In this document: piece after piece, positions 55,610-64,000 of the stretch
How positions within the stretch are numbered: position 1 is the stretch's first letter
Layout: every line of letters starts with the position of its first letter
Assembly (NCBI GenBank): GCA_963575645.1
Contig: OY754468.1
Coordinates: forward strand, 23,212,465-23,276,464
DNA from: Xanthostigma xanthostigma
Taxonomy: Eukaryota > Arthropoda > Insecta > Raphidioptera > Raphidiidae
Direction: 5' to 3'
DNA length: 64,000 nucleotides
Position numbers and translations under genes: made by a program
Notes under the pieces: generated by a model
Databases searched by the model: none
The model's input: the letters and a program-made list of their open reading frames with translations, nothing else
Told to the model about the DNA's origin: nothing

Positions 55610-56200
55610 TAAATATCCAGCCAATTGGGCGACGAGACCATTCCAACTTCATAAATATTGATATTTGATATAGTATAATAAAGAAAATAAAATGTCTGAT
55701 ATGGCGTGCGGTGACACGGGTAAAAGCTAGTATTAAATATGATATTTGCTATTCGTTGGCATGGTTTACCTACATAATATGTTCCACGTCATGTAAAAAT
55801 TAACAAAAGCAGGCTTAACTAATTTCTTTCTGGCAGAACAAAAAAAAAAGCTTTTTTTTATTTTCAAAATATTTTCGAAACTGTAAAGTTCAGGAAAAAT
55901 CGTTTTAACAAAACTTTAGGAAAAAATAAATAGAATAATAAACCGGTATGAAAAGTATATTATTACATTAAAACTAACGTTATAGCATATATCTCTTCTG
56001 GGCATGCACCTATTTTCCTCTAAAAAAATAGAGCTCTTCAGATTTGCGCATATCAAGCATCCTCCCAAAATCCGTTCATCCGTTTGATCTGTATCGCGTT
56101 CACAGAGTTTTTTTGGATTCGGAGGACCTCAAAATGAAAAAAAATTGTAAACTTTTGAAAAGTGAATTTTGACCTAAATTACGTAGTAGGTACCATTCTG
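55610..56200 (+). repeat. Second copy of the 24.35-25.0-kb repeat block, with Helitron-like end
   Basis: CCAATTGGGCGACGAGACCA, ATAAAATGTCTGATATGGCG, then GGTAAAAGCTAG|T at 55727-55730 and the same flank (ATTTGCTATTCGTTGG, TAATATGTTCCACGTCATGT) as at 24485-24560. Continues to ACCATTC near 56190, paralleling the right part of the TA-flanked element. Confidence 0.7.
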
Positions 56201-57045
56201 ACACATGATGTAAATAGTACTGTATGTATTTAGTTTGTAATGCATTATTTTATTTACGAGATGTGACATTACTAAAACGAGCGATTACCAATCCAATAGT
56301 TATCTATATATCTCTGTCAGTTGTCATTTAAATGCATATGACTGACAGATAAACAAAGTAGGCGCCGCAATATGGCCGAACGTGAAGTGCGATTAATATT
56401 ACCAAATATACTTATTACGATGTGACAATCAGCTATAATTTTATATGTGCAAAAAATTTTATATGTATTTTGAATGTAATGCTTTTATGACTGTTAAAAC
56501 TCGCTTATCGCTCGTTATTAACACAGTGTCACAACTCGTCATAAAATAAAGCATCACATAAACAACTATTAGTAATGATGTGTCCAATATTCGCCATGTT
56601 TTTTGTATAGGTAAAAGAACTCGATAGTAACATGGCACGTTTATTTTCCAGTTCGAGTCGTCAATCCGCTTCCATCGTTTTTATTATACGTGTGGAGTTC
56701 TAGCTCTTTTTCTTCAGTACGTATTACAACAGTCAAAGATTCGTTGTCTGTATGTCTAGCTGGTTGTCTGAATGTCGCTCGTAAAACACCATAAAAACCA
56801 CCATTGTTATAAAACCCACGTATTTATATGTACAACTATACACACGCGCAAGTACAGTCAAACTAATTTAACTTAGCTGTTACTTTACTACTGGCTACAC
56901 TTGAAAGCTGGTAGTCCGGGAGCCAGGTCAAAACTTGGTCAATTATTTCTTCTCGAACGATAAATTATTAGTGAGACGCATTAGGGAGTTGTATCATAAA
57001 GCCTCGGCTGCGGTTCCGTGTGTGGGATGAGCGGCGGTAGCCTGC
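56201..57045. other. No recognised gene
   Basis: Non-coding. Short hairpin TCTGTCAGTTGTCAT...ATGACTGACAGA at 56313-56349. Confidence 0.4.
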
Positions 57046-57608
57046 CACGCACGAAGAAAAAAATATTTTTGGTCATTTCCTCCTAATTAAAAATTTGTCA
57101 AACTATAGCTAATCCTAATACCTTAAAGAGAAAAAAAGGCCAGCTGACTGCAACATGAAAAAAATATTATGCTTACAGTCAATGATTTCCTATCAACTAA
57201 AAATTTATCTGATGATAGCTTTATTATGCTACTGTGAATGAATATAAATGTCATGTAACTTTTTCAATTACGCCATGAAAACTTTAAATGAAAATAAGAA
57301 GAAATCCTTTCCAAAAAAATTTTCAATTCGTGTATTAAGCGATTCGAACATATTAGTTCATCTTCAGAATTAGTTTTTTTAAAATTATCATAATAAAATG
57401 CATTTTTCAATAGTGCTTTTCATAACTATTTTATTACCCCTTGAATAAACAAAATTTTTAAATAGAATTGAAAATCATCATCCAGATAGGTACCAACAAT
57501 GAATTTCCAATTGAGTTCATCAAATTTATATCAAATTTCTTTTTAAAAATCACTTAAGTTCCAACAGTACTACACTTATTTTTCAGAGATTCTCAGAATT
57601 TACAAACA

Positions 57609-58344
57609 TATTTAGTGAAAATTAAAGATAAGGAGGACACTTTAGATAATTGCGGTGTTTATCGGTTACTTTGTGAATGTGGAGCAAGCTACATAGGCCA
57701 AACCGGTAGAAATTTCCGTACAAGGTTTAAGGAACACATTACAAATTTAAAAAATATTTACAACCACAAATCCAGCTCTGCTTCTCATTTAAACAATGAA
57801 AATCATAATTATGATCCTAAGAATTATTTTCAAATTTTAAAATTCAAGCATAAATCTACTCTTTTGAATGAATTGGAAAAATTTCATATAATATTAGACG
57901 TCATGAAATCAGAGCCACAAAAAATTCTTAATATAATTATGGATGATTTAGATCAGGGGTCGGCAACCTACGTCTCGCGATGTTAAGTTGCGGCTCTCCA
58001 GTTCGATGCGCAAAAAATAATTATTTTATTATATAAAAATTGTTCAATCGATCCATAATTGAGTACCATGTCTATCTCTCAGCCATTTACACTCGCGTCT
58101 CACCCACACCGCCCTCGTCACGACATATCGTCCTCGGATATATAAATATTATACCTGTATAAGACAGTATAAGCAAATGATACTATTGAAACGAAAATGT
58201 TTAGTGGCTCTTTAAAAACTGAGAAATTTTGTAAATTGTAACTTTTGGCTCTTCCGTTTCAAAAGGTTGCCGACCCCTGATTTAGATAATAATAAATTTT
58301 ATCTGAATAGCATTAGGTACTCATTACAAATTTTAAAAAATTAA
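57609..58344 (+). pseudogene. Penelope-like element GIY-YIG endonuclease, 5'-truncated and split
   Basis: From about 57615 the frame encodes GVYRLLCECGASYIGQTGR (GVY at residues 14-16, YIG at 26-28, catalytic Arg at 35 or 37), then FKEH (38-41), SASHL (55-59) and a LLNELEKFHI segment that holds the likely metal-binding Glu. Paired cysteines near the GVY motif fit the PLE-type endonuclease domain. There is no reverse-transcriptase domain upstream and no ATG start. At 57953 a hAT MITE interrupts the frame; after one copy of its target duplication the frame resumes at 58288 and reaches a TAA at 58342. In PLEs this domain nicks target DNA for retrotransposition; this copy is dead. Confidence 0.88.
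57954..58279. mobile_element. hAT MITE, 326 bp, inside the Penelope remnant
   Basis: Ends CAGGGGTCGGCAACC and GGTTGCCGACCCCTG with an exact 8-bp duplication ATTTAGAT (57946-57953 and 58280-58287). Subterminal GGCTCTCC and GTGGCTCTTT words recall 'tRNA-independent' hAT MITEs. It is younger than the Penelope fragment. Confidence 0.95.
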
Positions 58345-58518
58345 TTCTTCAAGGACAACAGAGGTTATATTTGGAATCTATTTTTATCAATCTGTCTGTA
58401 ATGTGCTTTTTAGTGATATTTTTTACTTTTAATTTATTTTGATAATAATTTTAATGATTTAAAAAAAAAAACTAATTCTAAAGATGGACTAATATGTCCG
58501 AAATAAATAAATTAAAAA

Positions 58519-59227
58519 ATTGGTTGTCTGTAAAGTCGGTTTACGGACGATAGTTTTACGTGATAACGTATTCCGTAATACATAACCTAAACCTCCCAAA
58601 ATTTGGTTTCAATCCGCTTATCCTTGGTGTCGGAATGATAAGAAATGTCAAAAGTGACGTTGGCAACTGTCAAAGTATTATGTTCTAATAATAATTAGTT
58701 ATTCCAATACTTAACTTAGAAGGCGTTGCATTTCACAATATACTAATGTCAAAAAATTGAATTAAACATTAGAAATGCAGCCGTTTTCATGTTAAGACAA
58801 GACATACGTTTGCTTCTAATTTCCATGTACGGCAAACAAAGACAACCGACCGCGTCGAGCCATGCATTAGACAACATTGCATTTATACAGCTATTTTTCT
58901 ATATAAATTTGTATAAAATATTTTTCTATATAAATTTGTATAAAAAAACTGTTTAGGCAAATTCTGTTATACGAAATCTATGTAAAATGTTCTCCTCTTT
59001 CGTTTAAGACTGGTTTCAAACCGATCTGATTTAAATTGAGCGAGAAATTAGCAAAAAGCACGCACAGGGTCAGGCGGAACGTTACGCGTTATGCGTTATG
59101 CGTTACGCGTTACGAACGTTAGGAACGTTAGGAACGTTACGTTACACTTTTTCGTACATGCAGCCGGTGTTTTATCAATTTATAATATTGGTGATTCATC
59201 AATTTATAAGACGTTATCACGTCAAAA
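58519..59227. repeat. Fixed-end dispersed element, copy C
   Basis: Nearly identical to copy B at 19950-20631, starting TTGGTTGTCTGTAAAGTCGG after an A-run and ending ACGTTATCACGTCAAAA. The ACGCGTT/AGGAACGTT stretch (59083-59143) is longer than in B, with extra units. Confidence 0.85.
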
Positions 59228-59421
59228 AAATTTTGGAAACAATTTCTTCTTATTTTCATTTCATCAATATAAATGTCAGCTGGCTGTACCTCGGTGGAAT
59301 GATTGTCAGCTGCGATACCTTTGAAAGTTGTAACGCACAAGTTAGGCGGGAGCATTTATCGGCTATTTAAATGCATCAGCTGACGAGTTTTCACTCGACT
59401 TACTGCTAGCTGAACTTTTTT

Positions 59422-59610
59422 ATTAATTACAGAAGTAGGTATATTACAAATTTTTATCCGGGTGGAAATGAGGCATCTTAAATTATTCTCATTATATTGA
59501 TTTAATCGGAACACTCATATCGAAACGTAATGCCGAATAAATTAAGATACGTCATTTCCTTCCGGATAAAAATTTGTAACCTGGTTGTTAATATACTTCT
59601 GTAATTAATA
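59422..59610. repeat. Inverted repeat, ~65-bp arms
   Basis: 59422-59488 (TATTAATTACAGAAGTA, ATTACAAATTTTTATCCGG, GGAAATGA) is mirrored by 59543-59610. Lies inside the right part of the Penelope composite. Confidence 0.8.
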
Positions 59611-59740
59611 AGAAAATCATAATTTTTTTCATGTTCAAGCGACCAGCTGACTTTTTTCTTTCTTCAAGATATGATAAGCTATAGTTTGACAAATTTTTAG
59701 TCAGGAGGAGATGACAAAAATTATTTTTTTTCTGCGTGCG

Positions 59741-60940
59741 TTGGAATTCATCACCGCACGAAGCCTATTTAAAATGGGCTCAAACGGGTCACTTTAAGGG
59801 TGGGTTTTAGAGGTTGAAAAATTTGTTTGGGCCCAAAAATACTAAAAAAATTCTCAGAATCCTTTCAAATTTGAAATTTAACCCTTTCATAATTATTAAA
59901 ATGTGCCGCTAAAATTAAAAAAAAAACGGCCCGACAGAACCGGACTTACAAATTTTATGAAAACGCAATTTTACTGATATATGGATTTACATACTGAAGG
60001 GGTATAATATAATGTGGTACAGCTGATGTTGATTGATATGTAGTATTGAAATTAAGTAAAAAAATGTTGTTTTAAGGGTTTTTTTTTTATTTTGTCCAAA
60101 AACAAAGTTAAGTTCATACAATACCTATATAAAAGCAAATACGCTATATTGTCGGCAGCGTTTAGCACTGCGACCCGGTTTTCATTGTTTGTTATTGATC
60201 ATGTTCTACCAAGTGCCGAGTGAAAAATCAGTGCAAATCATATTTTTCTCGGTATTGGAACTAGTTCCGGAACTAAGAACCAATTGATATTAGAATCAGT
60301 TCCGAAATTAAGAATGATCCGATAATGGATGTCCCTATTTACCGCGATTACAATACCTGTATGAGAACAGATTGTTGTCAAGCAGATAACGTACTATATG
60401 ATAGAGTTTCATGACATAATTGAGTCTCGGCATCTTTGGTGGGAGAAATTCTGTGTAGACACAAAACAAGCTTGAGATATATCGTATGAATCATAAATGA
60501 AATTCCTTTATCCTGTAGGATCAAATAAGCATAAATAACAATAAAGTGATAATCCTGATTAACACCACAAGCAACAAGAATAAAGGCAAACTGGAATCAT
60601 TTAAGTGAACTGAACTTTAGAATCGAAAAATACGAATCGATATATCTTATTATATAATACGTAAAATAATAATGAAACCTTTTTTTTGGATTTGCTATAT
60701 CTTTCGTCCAAAAAATATATCTTTAAAGAAAACTATCACTCGACGGATTTTGATGAAAGTCTGTACACTATCAATTAACATCCACTTTTAAAATTGAGTT
60801 CCCCACCAAATTCTCTCATTTACAGAGGATTATAAACACTCAAACTGAGGCTAATAGCGCCTATTTTCGCATCACATTAAATTATACGTCTTCGCAAAAC
60901 ATCCATGACCGCATGTGGTGTAGAAAGAAATGTTTTATGG
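59741..60940. other. No recognised gene in 1.2 kb
   Basis: AT-rich. 60245-60330 has repeated AGTTCCGGAACTAAGAA / AGTTCCGAAATTAAGAA words. No coding. Confidence 0.4.
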
Positions 60941-61407
60941 CTAGAGTCCGATAACTCGATGTGTAAAATATCCACTGCAAACACACAATTATTATTTTAT
61001 ATAACATAATATAATAGCGATATTAGCCGTTTAAGTGCGGGAAATGGATTATTATATTTTTTTTTTTTTCGCAAAGAAAAGGAGAAGGCGTTTGGGGACA
61101 GTTCTTTAAAAAAACAATTACGGGGTCGTGTCGATGCGATGGCATTTTTTTTGCGCAGTGAAAAGGGGTGAAAAGGGTCGTGTATACAAAATGAAATAAT
61201 AATACAATAATTCTACACTAGTTGACGTGTATATGTGATTGCTGATTGGTTAGATTAAAAAAATGACAGTGAAAGACGAAAAATAGTTCCATTTTTTACA
61301 TATTTTTGAGAAAATTTGCGAATTTTTTTTTAGAGCGTCAAAATTTAGCGTTTTCTATGACAAACAAAAAAACGTCAAAATTTGGTCACATCGAGTTATC
61401 GTACTGG
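60941..61407. mobile_element. TIR element, copy 2 of the 37.4-kb family
   Basis: CTAGAGTCCGATAACTCGATGT at the left and ACATCGAGTTATCG at the right, with the same internal order as copy 1 (ATTATTATTTTATATAACAT, GTTCTTTAAAAAAACAATT, GGTCGTGTCGATGCGATGGC, TGACAGTGAAAGACGAA). It has about one 83-bp unit instead of four. Confidence 0.75.
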
Positions 61408-61780
61408 GCCCATGTTTCATATCTCTTTTTAGTGACGCGGGACAATTGGAAGAAGAAGAAATGTTCTGGGTGGCTAAGTCTGCTCCTCCAAATAGCGTCA
61501 ATTTTCCCAATTCTGAAAAAAAACCGGCCAAGTGCTTGTTTTGTATTAGAACTGTTACTGTGCTGTTGCGGTTTAAAAACATTTTTTTTTGTGGTGTAAT
61601 TACAAATTAACGGTTTCCGAATTTTTCCCTGTACTTGTGCTAGAAGACATTGCTTATTGCGAAATTTCATGACTCTAGGTCAACGGGAAGTACCCTATTG
61701 GTTTTGATACACAACAGTCGTGACAGACAGACAGATAACCAGATAACAAAGTGATCCTATAAGGGTTCCTTTTTTACACG
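61408..61780 (+). repeat. Lepidopteran-type repeat, left part
   Basis: AACCGGCCAAGTGC, TTCATGACTCTAGGTCAACG, CAGACAGACAGATAACC and AGTGATCCTATAAGGGTTCC follow an order I recall as ubiquitous in moth and butterfly genomes. The repeat is interrupted at about 61780 and resumes at 62403 with CCTTTTGAGGTACGGAAC. Confidence 0.65.
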
Positions 61781-62402
61781 CTTTATATAGTTTCACTTGT
61801 AAGTTTGTATGTATGTAGGTATGTTTTTTTGTAAACTCGTTTGAACTACAGCAAGTGGTTTATATAGTGGTATAATATGCCAGCACTGTAAGTACAGTGG
61901 GTAGCCGTGCGGTCTAAAGCACGGGTCTTCGCTGACGTCAACTCTCGGAATCACGGGTCGTGGGTTCTAATCCCGTCCACGCCGAAAAAAAAATTGTTTT
62001 TTTTTCGGCAAATTTTTGACAATAAATCGAACTAAAAAGTGGAAAATAAATATAGTTTAAAAAAAACGAAAAAACACGCTTTATATCAAACTAAAAAGTG
62101 AAAAATAAATATAGTTTAAAAAAAACTAAAACCACGCTTTATATCGAACTAAAAAGTAAAAAATATTTTTTTTTTTTAAATAAGCTTAAAACAATAATGA
62201 ATAAAAATACTAGTATTATTGTGAAAAAAGCGTGGGGCGCTCGATGTACGAAAATGTGGAACAAAGCGCCCCACGCTTTTTTCACAATAATACTAGTATT
62301 TTTTATTCATTATTGTTTTAAGCTTATTTTTAAAAAAATATTTTTTACTTTTTAGTTTGATAAAAAGCGTGTTTTTTAGTTTTTTTTTAAACTATATTTA
62401 TT
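61781..62402 (+). mobile_element. tRNA-headed insertion ending in a long hairpin
   Basis: Splits the flanking lepidopteran repeat, so its limits are known to a few bases. In order it has ACACGCTTTATATAGTTT, a tRNA-Leu-like sequence (61896-61984), a T-run, tandem ~60-bp units (AATAAATATAGTTTAAAAAA, ACACGCTTTATATC, AACTAAAAAGTG), and a terminal palindrome. The arms 62103-62247 and 62264-62402 are ~140 bp with few mismatches; the loop is about 16 bases. The right arm ends exactly at the insertion boundary. Class unassigned. Confidence 0.75.
61896..61984 (+). pseudogene. tRNA-Leu-like (type II) sequence
   Basis: GTAGCCGTGCGGTCTAAAGC matches the D-arm/box A of tRNA-Leu, and GGGTTCTAATCCC is a near-perfect box B. 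A long variable region separates them. The acceptor strands pair only partly. The T-run after it would stop Pol III. Confidence 0.65.
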
Positions 62403-62432
62403 CCTTTTGAGGTACGGAACACTAAAAATCAG
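62403..62432 (+). repeat. Lepidopteran-type repeat, right part
   Basis: CCTTTTGAGGTACGGAACAC completes the repeat interrupted at 61780. Confidence 0.65.
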
Positions 62433-64000
62433 TGCATGTTTAATACTCCTTAATATACAAAAAAGGTAGGCTTTTTGAAGTAACGAGAGTAATTTCGTTC
62501 AATAGCGTAACGATAAAACCGACACCGTTAGAAGTACGGGAAATGAGCTTCTAACGGGAAATCAATCGAGAATGGCTGGCAGGTAGCGCGTTAAACTCAA
62601 TCAACATGTCCGTTTCTAATATTTTTAGAAATTGTGGCATATCGTACGGAACGTTTAGTTTTTTGTCATTCACCACAGAAGAAATTGTCAAAATTCATTT
62701 GAAATCAATCTTTGTTCCGTAACACAGTTAACCTCATATATAGGAGAAATAACAAAGGCACATTTTCAAACGATTCGTTAGCGAACCGATATCAGACACA
62801 CATGTTTTATTATCTTACCGTAACGGCACATATACCCTATGCTTTATATTCCCGTTCCACTTAATCTTGTCGTGTTAATCTTTATTTACCCCAAAGGCAT
62901 TCATCCACCGAGTCGCTCGGCGTTTCCATTGTATGCAATAAAACACCAAAGTCGTCTCGTCGTAATCTAATAGATTTTCAATAAACAATAAACAAACTAC
63001 TTGGCTTGACTTGAAAATCAAGCTTTTTAAAAATTCACAACTTAACTCGACTTGGTTTTCCACCGTTACTTGATTTGATTTCAAGCTACTTGCACAGTAA
63101 ATATTAGAAAAAATCGATTTTTTGCTATTTTGGTAACTTTCATTACTTTGAATATTTTAACTTCTCCGCGGCTCAGACGATAGCTAATCGGTTAACAATT
63201 AATAAAAATTTGGAAATTTGTGTTTTAGAGTCAGTTGAGGGCTGCAATCGTGCGCACCGTTTGACCCTCAAAGTTGACACACCCCTGAATCAACAGTTAT
63301 TTTTTTGTTTTTAATAAATACTTGGTAAATTCTTTATAGCGAACTTCTGTTTAACGACACTCCTTAAAAGGCATATATTACTAAGATTTATTTGGTTTAC
63401 ATTTGTTACCATATATTGAAACACTCTCTATAGCGCAACAACCACTTTCAACAGCGAAACAATACGTTATTATTCAGACCCCAACAATGAGATTCTTAGA
63501 AGTGTGTCCATTTGTTTGTTGTGAGAAGACGAAATGGATGATCTTAAGCCACTACCAAACATTGAACAAACTTCATGCCAAAAAATTGTTTAAAAAACTC
63601 TTTTTATTTAGAAGATGATCTCACTATATCCCAAGATATGAATAAAATACGAGATACAATTAAAATACTGGCATAGTAAAAAACGACAAACAAGTTCTGT
63701 AAATTTTTTTTCACTTAATTTAGTCAAAATTAAAGCTACTTACTCGTAAAATTATTACCTATATTGTTTTCTTTTACTTTCCATTTAACGAAAACTCTAT
63801 AACGCAATAAAATACCGGATCCTTTCAATTTAGCTATATATATAGAGTTTACACTGTATACCTATGTATAATGTAAATATATAACAAAAGAATGGATAAA
63901 TGTATGAAAAAACGACTCCAAAATCTTTTAACTGCTCCCAAAAAAAACCGTCCTGAAATTACGCTCCAAAAACGGTTGCCATCCCCTCAATATTACACTG
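62433..64000. other. No recognised gene in 1.57 kb
   Basis: AT-rich non-coding DNA to the window edge. The frames at 62875-63084 and 63403-63618 were not recognised. Confidence 0.4.

Larger units (their letters stand above)
57046..59740 (+). mobile_element. Penelope-containing composite bounded by inverted repeats
   Basis: 57048-57180 (CGCACGAAGAAAAAAATA, GGTCATTTCCTCCT, TTTGTCAAACTATAGCT, CCAGCTGACT, CATGAAAAAAATATTAT) is mirrored in order by 59625-59740. Inside lie the Penelope endonuclease remnant, a hAT MITE, fixed-end element copy C and another inverted repeat (59422-59610). Inverted terminal copies are a known feature of Penelope-like elements; later insertions have expanded this one. 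Confidence 0.6.

Noticed and set aside
57208..57240. Second hammerhead-like CTGATGA with a TAGC/GCTA stem
   Set aside because: No GAAA directly after the stem; chance match likely.
59384..59410. Hammerhead ribozyme near the Penelope remnant (CTGACGAG...CTCGAC)
   Set aside because: The CUGANGA box and stem II are present, but the GAAA box is replaced by GACT and no cleavage triplet is positioned correctly.

Overview
This window looks like moth or butterfly (Lepidoptera) nuclear DNA. It is AT-rich, uses spliceosomal introns, and carries repeat modules that I recall as very common in lepidopteran genomes: the 'GGGTCCCGTT...GGGTACG' and 'AGTGATCCTATAAGGGTTCC...TTGAGGTACGGAAC' tails, CTAG-ending Helitrons, (ATT)n-tailed tRNA-derived SINEs and Penelope-like elements. 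The species assignment is an inference from memory and was not searched.

I found no intact cellular gene in 64 kb. The recognisable coding remnants are all linked to transposons. They are a frameshifted PIF/Harbinger transposase (6.1-6.7 kb), a LINE reverse-transcriptase C-terminal tail (8.7 kb), a second Harbinger N-terminal piece inside a long-TIR element (15 kb), a THAP exon inside a P-element-like remnant (27.6 kb), a spliced DUF4806-type gene inside a TIR element (31.2-32.8 kb), and the GIY-YIG endonuclease of a Penelope-like element split by a hAT MITE (57.6-58.3 kb).

Layout. 0-7 kb: two PIF-type MITEs, a minus-strand promoter with a perfect trimeric heat-shock element, a hAT MITE in its leader, a Helitron end and a Harbinger element. 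7-12.9 kb: LINE tail, a repeat family with fixed ends, a TIR element, a Helitron and a ~115-bp tandem. 12.9-16.5 kb: a 3.6-kb element whose inverted ends are arrays of ~140-bp units. 17-25 kb: nested Helitrons, a SINE pair (one with a 13-bp target duplication), a hairpin MITE, a two-length minisatellite and a 1-kb TA-flanked element. 25-31 kb: small TIR and hairpin elements plus the THAP remnant. 31-33 kb: the DUF4806 element with 50-bp and 48-bp GATC-rich arrays at its two ends. 33-45 kb: mostly unrecognised DNA with a Helitron, hairpins, an 83-bp tandem and a hAT MITE. 45-49 kb: two tRNA-like sequences, back-to-back palindromes, a palindrome with ~248-bp arms and a 156-bp tandem array. 50-54 kb: Penelope-type inverted repeat and a 336-353-bp tandem array related to sequence downstream of the heat-shock promoter. 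55-64 kb: Penelope remnant, repeat copies, and a tRNA-headed hairpin insertion.

The most promising candidates for something undescribed are the 140-bp-unit TIR element, the DUF4806 element, and the tRNA-like plus hairpin insertions. Boundaries given with target-site duplications were read base by base; other boundaries are approximate. I could not run alignments, so all family assignments rest on motifs and repeat structure.
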